Shown: positions 1 to 5,756 of the stretch, piece after piece
Layout of the letters: every line of letters starts with the position of its first letter
Numbering within the stretch: the first letter of the stretch is position 1
Origin: Bacteroidales bacterium
GTDB taxonomy: Bacteria > Bacteroidota > Bacteroidia > Bacteroidales > UBA7960
Length of the DNA stretch: 6,268 bases
Assembly (NCBI GenBank): GCA_003555385.1
Contig: PWHO01000017.1
Coordinates: 1-6,268 of the forward strand
Direction of reading: 5' to 3'
The notes under the pieces: model-generated
Database searches by the model: none
Told to the model about the DNA's origin: nothing
What the model saw: only the letters and a program-made list of their open reading frames with translations
Program-made: the position numbers and the translations under genes

Positions 1-232
1 GTTCAAAATCTTTTAACAGCTGGGTGTCGGCCTTGAATTCAACAAGGTGATAAAAGCCGGTTGATTTTTTCTGGATGGGATAGGCCATCTTACGAAGGCC
101 CCAATTGTCTTCATAGACAATCTCGGCTCCTTTTTTCTTCAGGTAGTCCTGAAACTTACTTACCGCTTCCTTCATCTGTTCTTCAGACAAAACGGGAGTC
201 ATAATGAAAACGGTTTCGTACTGTCTTACCAT
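1..232 (-). CDS. rpsF: 30S ribosomal protein S6, N-terminal part (cut by left edge)
   Basis: Reading the minus strand from an ATG at 232-230 gives 77 codons with no stop, beginning MVRQYETVFIMTPVLSEEQ. It includes GLRKMAYPIQKKSTGFYHLV at about residues 45-64, which covers the conserved S6 signature region (G-x-[KR]-x-x-A-Y-x-I). S6 binds the central domain of 16S rRNA together with S18 in the small subunit platform. Bacterial S6 is usually 95-130 residues, so roughly the last third lies beyond the left edge. In Bacteroidota rpsF normally heads an rpsF-rpsR-rplI operon, which would continue leftward; this is known from the family and not visible here. The start is supported by the match to family N-termini and by the A-rich stretch just upstream (aacaaatcaaa), typical of Bacteroidota starts without a Shine-Dalgarno sequence. 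Confidence 0.96.
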   Translation of the reverse strand, partial: MVRQYETVFIMTPVLSEEQMKEAVSKFQDYLKKKGAEIVYEDNWGLRKMAYPIQKKSTGFYHLVEFKADTQLLKDFE

Positions 233-275
233 TTTGATTTGTTTAATATGTTTGTAATGAGATTAAAATGAGGTG

Positions 276-283
276 CAAAAGTA
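276..283 (-). promoter_or_regulatory. Putative Bacteroidota -7 promoter box for rpsF
   Basis: On the minus strand this octamer reads TACTTTTG, an exact match to the Bacteroidota primary sigma factor -7 consensus TAnnTTTG. It lies 43 bases upstream of the rpsF start codon, giving an expected leader of about 40 nt. No clear TTTG -33 element is visible at the usual 17-23 bp spacing; that region is AT-rich (gcatttattta). The call rests on the motif match and its position in a divergent intergenic region. Confidence 0.55.
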
Positions 284-341
284 ATGAAAATTTTTAAATA
301 AATGCGCTTTTCTTACAGGAAATTGTTTGGGGATAAATCTC

Positions 342-349
342 TATTTTTG
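342..349 (+). promoter_or_regulatory. Putative Bacteroidota -7 promoter box for the serine hydrolase gene
   Basis: The octamer TATTTTTG matches the TAnnTTTG consensus and ends 17 bases before the ATG at 367, implying a leader of only about 12-15 nt. A possible weak -33 element is the ATTG at 322-325 (16-bp spacing); the better TTTG at 326-329 is only 12 bp away, which is too close. The leader is A-rich (acaaaaactcaacatt) with no Shine-Dalgarno sequence, as is common in this phylum. The same core, TCTATTTTTG, occurs on the minus strand in front of the permease gene. Confidence 0.5.
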
Positions 350-366
350 TACAAAAACTCAACATT

Positions 367-1998
367 ATGCATGTTTCTGTGAGATTTCTGCCATTATTGC
401 TCGTTTTATTCAGTGGTTTTTTGTTTTTCCCCCACAAAGGGGCTGCTGCAGAAAGGGGGGAGCCGGGGTCGTCTGCGTTGTCCCTGGCTGTCAGCAATGG
501 CCCCGTAAGTACAGCGGCGGATCGTTTGTCCGCCCTGCCTGAGTTCATGGAACGGGGGATGGATGACTGGGGCATACCTGGTATGGCCGTGGCGGTTGTA
601 AAAGATGGTGAGGTGGTTTACGCCAGTGGGTTTGGAATCAGGAAGCTCGGGGAGGATGCCCCGGTGGATGAGCATACGGTCTTCGGCGTAGCCTCACTGA
701 CCAAAGCCATGCTGTCGGCATCTATTGGAATTCTTGTGGATGAGGGAAAACTGAACTGGGATGACAGGGTGCGTGACCACCTGCCATGGTTCGAGTTGTC
801 TGATCCCTGGGTGAGTGAGAATGTGACGGTAATGGATTTGCTGACACATCAGGTGGGGATTGGCCGTCTGACGGGCAACCGCATTCGTTTCATGCCTGAT
901 CGCGATCCCGAAACCATCATGCAGTATGTGAAGCATATGCCCTTTGAGCAAACTTTCCGATCGGGCTACGTTTACAGCAACGTGATGTATATGGTGGCCG
1001 GTGAGGTGGTGAAGGCTGCTTCAGGAATGCCCTGGGATGAATTTCTTGCTGAGCGTTTGTTTACGCCACTGGGAATGACCGGGGCCAGTACCTCCATCAC
1101 ACAAATTGCAGAAGACGATAAAGCTGCCTGGCCTCACCAGGAAATTCACGGAGAAGTTCAAACCATTGCAAGGCGGAATTTTGACAATGTGGGTCCTTCC
1201 GCTTCTGTGAATGCTTCTGTGTCAGATATGGCCAACTGGATGATGCTTCATTTGGGAGACCCGGGGGTGTTTCGGGGTGAGCGGCTGATCAGTGAACGGG
1301 TGATGCGGGAGATTCATCAGCCCCGGCAGGCTTTCGGAATGAGTGATCCTTTCACCGGGTCTGTGACTGCCTATGGCATGGGCTGGGGGCTCAATTATTA
1401 CGAAGGATACAGGATATCAAGGCACAGCGGGGCCACCGACGGCATGACTTCAATTCTGACCCTGGTGCCGGAAGAGCAGCTTGGTGTGATCGTAACCAGC
1501 AACCTCTTCTGCAACTTTCGCCCCGCGGTGATGAATTACATCCTGGATGCCATGCTCGGCATTGAAAGGGAAAGAGACTGGCATACCCATTACTTTGAAG
1601 GCTATCTTGATACACGGGCTGCTGCCATGGAACGAAGGGATTCTATCGAGTCAGCGAGGGTAGCGGATGCGCCTCTCTCTCTGCCCCTGGAGGCTTATGC
1701 CGGTGAATATTTCCACAAAGTGTATGATGATGCCATTATATTTGAAGAGGACGGCCATCTTGTGATGCAGCTTTGGGATGATCCGGAAATGATCGCCGAC
1801 CTCGAGCACTGGCATTATGACACATTCCGGGCGGTTTGGCGAAACCCGGCCATGCGTGAAAAATTTATTCATTTTGACCTGGATCAGTTCGGGCAGGTGA
1901 AACAGTTAAATGTGAAATTTACCTTGCGGCAGATCCTGATCTCTGTGGGGATCTATCCCACCGATTATTACCGGATTGTGGAGTATGACCGCTTGTAG
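367..1998 (+). CDS. Exported serine hydrolase, beta-lactamase/class C PBP family, with DUF3471-like C-terminal domain
   Basis: This 543-residue protein starts with a signal peptide: basic residues near the N-terminus (HVSVRF), a hydrophobic core at about residues 8-22 and a likely cleavage site after GAAA (about residue 28). There is no lipobox cysteine, so a soluble periplasmic or secreted enzyme is expected. The beta-lactamase-like domain spans about residues 53-400. Its motifs are S110-L-T-K113 (SxxK, Ser110 as nucleophile), Y203-S-N205 (YxN) and H353-S-G355 (in the KTG position; HxG is usual in esterase and peptidase members). A beta-sandwich-like tail at about 438-540 (AYAGEYFHKVYDDAIIFEED) resembles DUF3471. 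The family includes D-amino-acid peptidases, esterases and beta-lactamases. HSG instead of KTG makes a true antibiotic-inactivating lactamase less likely, but the substrate cannot be read from sequence. It is transcribed divergently from rpsF and convergently with the PLP enzyme gene. The chosen start is the one that includes the whole signal peptide. Confidence 0.92.
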   Translation: MHVSVRFLPLLLVLFSGFLFFPHKGAAAERGEPGSSALSLAVSNGPVSTAADRLSALPEFMERGMDDWGIPGMAVAVVKDGEVVYASGFGIRKLGEDAPVDEHTVFGVASLTKAMLSASIGILVDEGKLNWDDRVRDHLPWFELSDPWVSENVTVMDLLTHQVGIGRLTGNRIRFMPDRDPETIMQYVKHMPFEQTFRSGYVYSNVMYMVAGEVVKAASGMPWDEFLAERLFTPLGMTGASTSITQIAEDDKAAWPHQEIHGEVQTIARRNFDNVGPSASVNASVSDMANWMMLHLGDPGVFRGERLISERVMREIHQPRQAFGMSDPFTGSVTAYGMGWGLNYYEGYRISRHSGATDGMTSILTLVPEEQLGVIVTSNLFCNFRPAVMNYILDAMLGIERERDWHTHYFEGYLDTRAAAMERRDSIESARVADAPLSLPLEAYAGEYFHKVYDDAIIFEEDGHLVMQLWDDPEMIADLEHWHYDTFRAVWRNPAMREKFIHFDLDQFGQVKQLNVKFTLRQILISVGIYPTDYYRIVEYDRL

Positions 1999-2009
1999 TT
2001 GACGGGTTT

Positions 2010-2028
2010 GCAGGCCGGGGATGCCTGC
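2010..2028. terminator. Small hairpin in the convergent gap, possible weak terminator
   Basis: GCAGGC at 2010-2015 and GCCTGC at 2023-2028 form a perfect 6-bp inverted repeat around a 7-base loop (cggggat), starting 11 bases after the serine hydrolase stop codon. No T-run follows on either strand, so it is not a standard intrinsic terminator. The CAGGC arm could also pair with several later GCCTG copies in the adjoining tetranucleotide repeat. Position between convergent genes is the main argument. Confidence 0.25.
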
Positions 2029-2063
2029 CTGTCGTCTGCCTGTCTGTCTGCCTGTCTGCCTGG
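2024..2063. repeat. Imperfect CTGY tetranucleotide repeat in the convergent intergenic gap
   Basis: Ten successive 4-base units fill this stretch: CCTG twice, one degenerate TCGT, then CTGC, CTGT, CTGT, CTGC, CTGT, CTGC and CTGG. The tract lies wholly between the stop codons of two convergent genes, at 1998 and 2077, so length changes would not alter either protein. It is a simple-sequence repeat that could vary by slippage. No function is evident. Confidence 0.75.
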
Positions 2064-2076
2064 TGCCTCGGGCCGG

Positions 2077-3126
2077 TTAATTCCCCAGTCTGGTTAACTC
2101 TTCTGCATAATGCATGGTGGCGGGGATGCCTCCTGTATGCCAGAAGAGCACATTGGCTTGTTTTTTCAGGAGGCCGCTTCCCAGGTAATGCATCATGCCG
2201 TAAAATGCCCTTGCCGTATACACCGGATCCAGGATGATTCCTTCATGCCGGGCCAGTTGCCGGATGGCATCCGTTTCGTTTTGGGTTACAATTCCGTACC
2301 CTGCTTTGTCAAAATCGTGGATCAGTGGCATGGAAACGGGCTTATCCGGATCTTTCAGGGCAAGCTTTTCTTTTCCCTCCTTACAGAGTGCCTGCATGTG
2401 ATTTTCCAGCTTGTGGTCAGCCAATTCCTCTTTGTCGATATTGACGGGCATCAGCACAGCCTCCATGCCGTAAAGCTCCATGCCAAGCATCAGGCCGGCC
2501 TGCATGGCTCCCGAACTGGAGGCAAAAAAGATATAGTCGATATTCAGGTCCTGTGCTTTGAGTTGTTGCTGAAGCTCTCCGGCTGCTTCCACAAAACCCA
2601 TGGCGCCGGTAAGGTTGGATCCCCCGTAAGGGACTTCATAAGGGATGTCTCCGGCTTGCCGGAGTTTCTCCATAAGAGGCCGGATGTCTTCGCCTTTTCG
2701 GTTGTCTCCGGTGAAGTGGATATTGGCGCCAATAAGATAAGACAAAAGGAGGTTTCCTGTGTAGATCTCCGGCTCCCGGCCGCCCAGCAACAGGTGACAC
2801 TTCAATCCTTTCATGGCGCAGGCCGCAGCGGTTTGCCTGCAGTGATTCGACTGTTGGGCCCCGGCTGTGATGATTGTATCCGCGCCGCGGGCCATGGCAT
2901 CGCCGATAAGGTATTCCAGCTTCCGGGTTTTGTTGCCCCCTGTGGCCAGGCCGGTAAGGTCATCTCTTTTGATGAATACCCGGTTTTCCGGGTAAAGTGC
3001 AGAGAAGTTCGGAAGTTCATGAAAAGGGGTTGGAAAGAAACCAAGAGACGTTTTGGGCCATTGCTGATAATTTGATTGTGGCATGGTTGTCAGGTGTTGT
3101 TGTTTGGGAGTATATATATATTGCAT
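2077..3126 (-). CDS. PLP-dependent enzyme, probable D-cysteine desulfhydrase (ACC deaminase family)
   Basis: This 349-residue protein has the family's landmarks in order. GGNKTRKLEYL at 63-73 carries the PLP-binding lysine K66. QQSNHCRQTAAACA at 91-104 includes the Ser93/Asn94 pair. SSSGAMQAGL at 203-212 is the phosphate-binding loop, DPVYTARAF at 300-308 holds Tyr303, and FWHTGG at 328-333 is near the C-terminus. Members either open 1-aminocyclopropane-1-carboxylate or release sulfide, ammonia and pyruvate from D-cysteine. Published work on Pseudomonas and tomato enzymes ties ACC deamination to Glu and Leu at two active-site positions; here the aligned residues appear to be Thr304 and Thr331, as on the desulfhydrase side. 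I therefore infer a cytoplasmic D-cysteine desulfhydrase. The start is uncertain: the first 14 residues are partly encoded by a TA repeat, and Met15 at 3084-3082 gives a start more like family members. It lies 130 bp downstream of the co-directional permease gene. Confidence 0.85.
   Translation of the reverse strand: MQYIYTPKQQHLTTMPQSNYQQWPKTSLGFFPTPFHELPNFSALYPENRVFIKRDDLTGLATGGNKTRKLEYLIGDAMARGADTIITAGAQQSNHCRQTAAACAMKGLKCHLLLGGREPEIYTGNLLLSYLIGANIHFTGDNRKGEDIRPLMEKLRQAGDIPYEVPYGGSNLTGAMGFVEAAGELQQQLKAQDLNIDYIFFASSSGAMQAGLMLGMELYGMEAVLMPVNIDKEELADHKLENHMQALCKEGKEKLALKDPDKPVSMPLIHDFDKAGYGIVTQNETDAIRQLARHEGIILDPVYTARAFYGMMHYLGSGLLKKQANVLFWHTGGIPATMHYAEELTRLGN
3111..3120 (-). promoter_or_regulatory. 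(TA)5 tract before the alternative start of the PLP enzyme gene
   Basis: Five TA dinucleotides lie 27 bases upstream of the internal ATG at 3084-3082 on the minus strand. If translation begins there, the tract would sit where a -7/-10 region is expected, with a leader of about 20 nt. If translation begins at 3126, the tract is coding and gives Tyr-Ile-Tyr. No TAnnTTTG match was found on the minus strand between 3085 and 3256, which makes this AT-rich tract the best available promoter candidate. Confidence 0.25.
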
Positions 3127-3142
3127 GTTTATTTTGTGATGT

Positions 3143-3253
3143 GTCCGGCCTGGCCTGGTGATTCTGTATTGCGCTCGTTCATTTCCGCGGTCTGAGCGGA
3201 TGATCCCTTGTTACGCGTTTCATCCATTTACTGCGCTTCATCCGTCCGGCCTG
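3143..3253. repeat. Short direct repeats bordering and within the permease/PLP enzyme spacer
   Basis: The 10-mer GTCCGGCCTG occurs exactly at 3143-3152 and again at 3244-3253, 101 bases apart and near both ends of the 130-bp spacer. Inside it are two 12-base near-copies, GCGTTTCATCCA (3215-3226) and GCGCTTCATCCG (3233-3244), 10 of 12 identical with an 18-base period. CGGATGA (3197-3203) and TCATCCG (3238-3244) form a 7-bp inverted repeat with a long loop. The matches are short and may be chance in GC-rich DNA, but could mark a small inserted element or a regulator site. Confidence 0.35.
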
Positions 3254-3256
3254 CTC

Positions 3257-5611
3257 TTACAGCGGCCAGAATATCGGCAGCAGCAGTAATACGATGGCCA
3301 TTACGACCAGGGTCATCGGAAGTCCTACTTTGAGGTAATCACGGAAGCGGTATCCGCCCGGTCCCATTACCAGCAGGTTGGCAGGGTGGGAAACGGGGCT
3401 CATAAAACAGGCTGCGGCTGCCATGGCAATGGCCATCATCAGGCTGTGCGGGGAAATGTCAAAAGTGGCGGCAGCCTGCAGGGCAACCGGTGACATGATT
3501 ACCACCAGTGCCGGCGGGGGTATCGCCAGTGCCGAAACGGCAGTAATCAGGTACAATCCGATGATGATGCCCCAGGGGCCGAAGCGGCCAAGGGCTTCCA
3601 CCACTCCTTCGGCCAGCAGCATGGCTGCACCGGTCTGCTCCATGGCTACTCCCAGCGGCAACATCCCGGCAATGAGAAATACGGACCGCCACTCAATGGC
3701 CCGGTATGCCTCTTCCATCCTGAGGCAGCCTGTAAGCACCATGAGGGCAATGCCCACCAATGCGGCAATTGCAAGGGGTACGATCCCGAATACGACCGGG
3801 AGAAGTACGGCCACCATGACCATTACTGCGGTCATGGCCTTTTCTGTGCGCAAGGATTGGGTTTTGGTGTCGGTAAGCATGATGAGGTCCGACTCGGCCC
3901 CGATCAGCTCCAGTTTTTCGTTTTTACCGTAAAGCAGCAGGGCGTCACCGAAGCGCAGCGGGAGATTGTGCAGGTCGGTCCGGATGGGCTTTCCTTCTCT
4001 CCAGATGGCCAGTACGGTGAGCCCGAATTTTCTCCTGAAATTGATGTCGCGCAGTGTCATTCCGGCCATCATTGAACGGGGTGCCACGACCACTTCGGCC
4101 ATGCTGATATCTTCCGTTTCCAGGCTCTGGGTGCTGGGGACGGATTCGGAAAGGATCTCAAGATCCTTCAAGCCGCTGAGAAGTTGCAGGTCTTCTATGT
4201 TGCCCTTGATCAGCAACTTGTCATTCATGCTAAGGGTTGAGCCGGGAGAATAAGGTACCACTTTGTTGTCTTTGCCCAGTTTGGCCAGTACGGTCAGCCC
4301 GAATGCACTACCGATCTGACTTTCTGAGATTGCCCTTTCGAACAGTTCCACTTCGTCGGTGACTTCCATGAGGAAAAGCACTGAATGCAGCTGGTAATGG
4401 GATATGAGCCGTTCCCTGGAAGCGTATCGGACCTGGTCGATCTTGCCCTCTTTTTCCAGGACTGTCAGCCGCTCCATTGGGCCTTGTATAAGCAGGGTGT
4501 CGTGTTTTTTCAGCTGATAGTCGTGCAGAATGGTGAATTCAATGTCATCTCCTCTTTGTACAGCCAGTATATTCAACCCCAGTCTTTTACGGAAGTCGGT
4601 CTCCCGGAGTCGCTTTTCCACCAATGCCGATTTGGCCGGCAGGCGGGCCTCGTATATTTGAAGGTTCTGAGAAAGCAGCTCATAAACCCCTGGTCCGCCC
4701 TGGTTGTTCAGCATTACCCGCCATCGTTTCATGGCGGTCAGGTTTTCCTTGCTCCCCTGCACGTGCAGTTTATCATCGGCCCTGATGACGGTGCCGGGGC
4801 CTGGGTCCAGCACTGTTTCGTGACTCCGGATGACTGACAATACATTCAAACCCAGCCCTGCCCGGAGCCGGCTTTCGGCAAGCGTTTTTCCAACAAGTTC
4901 GGAGCCCGGGTGTACTTTCAGCAGGAAGCTCTGTTTTTGCAAAGCGTAGGAAGCCGATAGTTTTTTTGCCGTTTTGGCCCTTGCGTCTCCAAGGGTGTCT
5001 GTTTTGGGCAGCAGATGACGTCCTAAAAGGACCATAAAAAGTATACCTCCGATCAGGGCACTGAAGCCAATGGGAGTGTAATCAAACAGCTTAAACGGAG
5101 CAAAGCCCTGGTCTTGCAGGGCGTAACTGATCAGCAGGTTGGGGGGCGTTCCGATGAGTGTAACCAGGCCTCCCAGCTGTGAGCTGAACGCCAGCGGCAT
5201 TAACAACCGTGAAGGGGGGATTTTCTCGGCTCGGGACAGGTCCATAACCACAGGCAGCATCAGGGCAGCTACACCGATGTTGTTCATGAAAGCCGACAGG
5301 ATTCCCGATGCAAGCATGATCAGCATAATGAGCCTGACCTCGCTGTGTCCGGCCACGCTCTGCAGTTGACGGCCGATGATCCGGGCTACCCCGGTCTGAT
5401 AGAGGGCGGCACTTAAAATGAACATGGCCCAAATAGTGACAACGGCCGGATTGCTGAATCCTGCGAGAGAGTCTTCGGGCGATAACAGGCCGGTGAATGC
5501 CAGGGTGCCGATGATCATCAGGGCCACGATGTCCATGCGGAGCCATCCGGTAAAGAACAATACCAGTGCAGCCCCCATAATGGTCAATACAAGAAGTATC
5601 TCAATGGTCAT
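3257..5611 (-). CDS. SLC13-family (divalent anion/Na+ symporter-like) permease with four RCK_C domains
   Basis: This 784-residue inner-membrane protein is a split permease. The N-terminal membrane half (about 1-200) contains the first hairpin signature LSAFMNNIGVAALMLPVV (105-122) and TLIGTPPNLLIS (151-162). Four RCK_C/TrkA-C-like cytoplasmic domains follow at about 227-298, 316-387, 409-480 and 503-575, each with a GLxxL strand (GLNVLSVIR, GLNILAVQR, GLTVLAKLG, GLTVLAIWR) and a DxLxxxG-type strand near its end. The second membrane half (about 592-784) ends with FMSPVSHPANLLVMGPGGYR (736-755), typical of this family. Related permeases such as E. coli YfbS carry two RCK_C domains and are about 600 residues, so the extra length is the second RCK_C pair. 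Known or proposed substrates are sulfate, dicarboxylates and other anions; none can be assigned here. RCK_C domains usually bind small ligands or ions and gate transport. In the C-terminal half the expected Asn-containing motif reads AIPPPALVVI (695-704). The ATG at 5611-5609 begins directly before a hydrophobic first segment. Confidence 0.9.
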   Translation of the reverse strand: MTIEILLVLTIMGAALVLFFTGWLRMDIVALMIIGTLAFTGLLSPEDSLAGFSNPAVVTIWAMFILSAALYQTGVARIIGRQLQSVAGHSEVRLIMLIMLASGILSAFMNNIGVAALMLPVVMDLSRAEKIPPSRLLMPLAFSSQLGGLVTLIGTPPNLLISYALQDQGFAPFKLFDYTPIGFSALIGGILFMVLLGRHLLPKTDTLGDARAKTAKKLSASYALQKQSFLLKVHPGSELVGKTLAESRLRAGLGLNVLSVIRSHETVLDPGPGTVIRADDKLHVQGSKENLTAMKRWRVMLNNQGGPGVYELLSQNLQIYEARLPAKSALVEKRLRETDFRKRLGLNILAVQRGDDIEFTILHDYQLKKHDTLLIQGPMERLTVLEKEGKIDQVRYASRERLISHYQLHSVLFLMEVTDEVELFERAISESQIGSAFGLTVLAKLGKDNKVVPYSPGSTLSMNDKLLIKGNIEDLQLLSGLKDLEILSESVPSTQSLETEDISMAEVVVAPRSMMAGMTLRDINFRRKFGLTVLAIWREGKPIRTDLHNLPLRFGDALLLYGKNEKLELIGAESDLIMLTDTKTQSLRTEKAMTAVMVMVAVLLPVVFGIVPLAIAALVGIALMVLTGCLRMEEAYRAIEWRSVFLIAGMLPLGVAMEQTGAAMLLAEGVVEALGRFGPWGIIIGLYLITAVSALAIPPPALVVIMSPVALQAAATFDISPHSLMMAIAMAAAACFMSPVSHPANLLVMGPGGYRFRDYLKVGLPMTLVVMAIVLLLLPIFWPL

Positions 5612-5616
5612 GTATG

Positions 5617-5624
5617 CAAAAATA
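5617..5624 (-). promoter_or_regulatory. Putative -7 promoter box almost abutting the permease start codon
   Basis: On the minus strand the octamer reads TATTTTTG, matching TAnnTTTG, and is followed by only five bases (catac) before the permease ATG at 5611-5609. A transcription start at the usual distance would leave a leader of about 0-2 nt, so the mRNA would be leaderless or nearly so. No clear TTTG -33 element is seen 17-23 bp upstream. Either this is the promoter of a leaderless message, a chance match, or translation really begins further downstream. Confidence 0.4.
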
Positions 5625-5736
5625 GAATTTTGTTACTTACGATTTATCCTGAGATGCATTTCATTCCCGTTTTTTTAGTGGCGGTGGATGTACGCTATCA
5701 ATAACCGGTGTATTCCCAAACATGAAAACCACATAC

Positions 5737-5754
5737 CCCTGCATCCGTTCAGGG
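5737..5754 (-). terminator. Possible weak terminator hairpin after the M28-like gene
   Basis: CCCTG at 5737-5741 and CAGGG at 5750-5754 form a 5-bp inverted repeat with an 8-base loop, beginning two bases beyond the stop codon of the minus-strand gene at 5757. The downstream minus-strand sequence (gtatgtggttttcat) contains only a four-base T-run. The stem is short, so this is a weak call based mostly on location. Confidence 0.25.
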
Positions 5755-5756
5755 AT

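Noticed and set aside
327..542. Plus-strand 71-codon frame overlapping the serine hydrolase start
   Set aside because: It is out of frame with the hydrolase and its start lies upstream of the predicted -7 box at 342-349. The hydrolase frame has a proper signal peptide instead.
367..1998. Serine hydrolase as a true class C antibiotic beta-lactamase
   Set aside because: The third motif is HSG rather than KTG, and an extra DUF3471-like domain is present. These fit the broad esterase/peptidase group better than AmpC-type enzymes.
2110..3075. Long plus-strand open frame of 321 codons, antisense to the PLP enzyme gene
   Set aside because: It lies wholly opposite a gene with clear family motifs. 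Its translation is rich in His and Cys with no recognisable domain, and codon bias on the opposite strand explains the lack of stops.
3378..3932. Plus-strand open frame of 184 codons opposite the permease C-terminal half
   Set aside because: Its Ala/Met/Ser/Thr-rich composition is what the complement of hydrophobic membrane-helix codons gives. No motif or start context supports it.
5091..5546. Minus-strand 151-codon frame overlapping the permease N-terminal half
   Set aside because: It is an out-of-frame shadow of the permease, rich in His, Arg and Pro. The in-frame permease reading has membrane helices and family signatures.
5669..5677. T-run (tttttttag region) as a plus-strand intrinsic terminator
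   Set aside because: No GC-rich inverted repeat precedes it and no plus-strand gene ends nearby.
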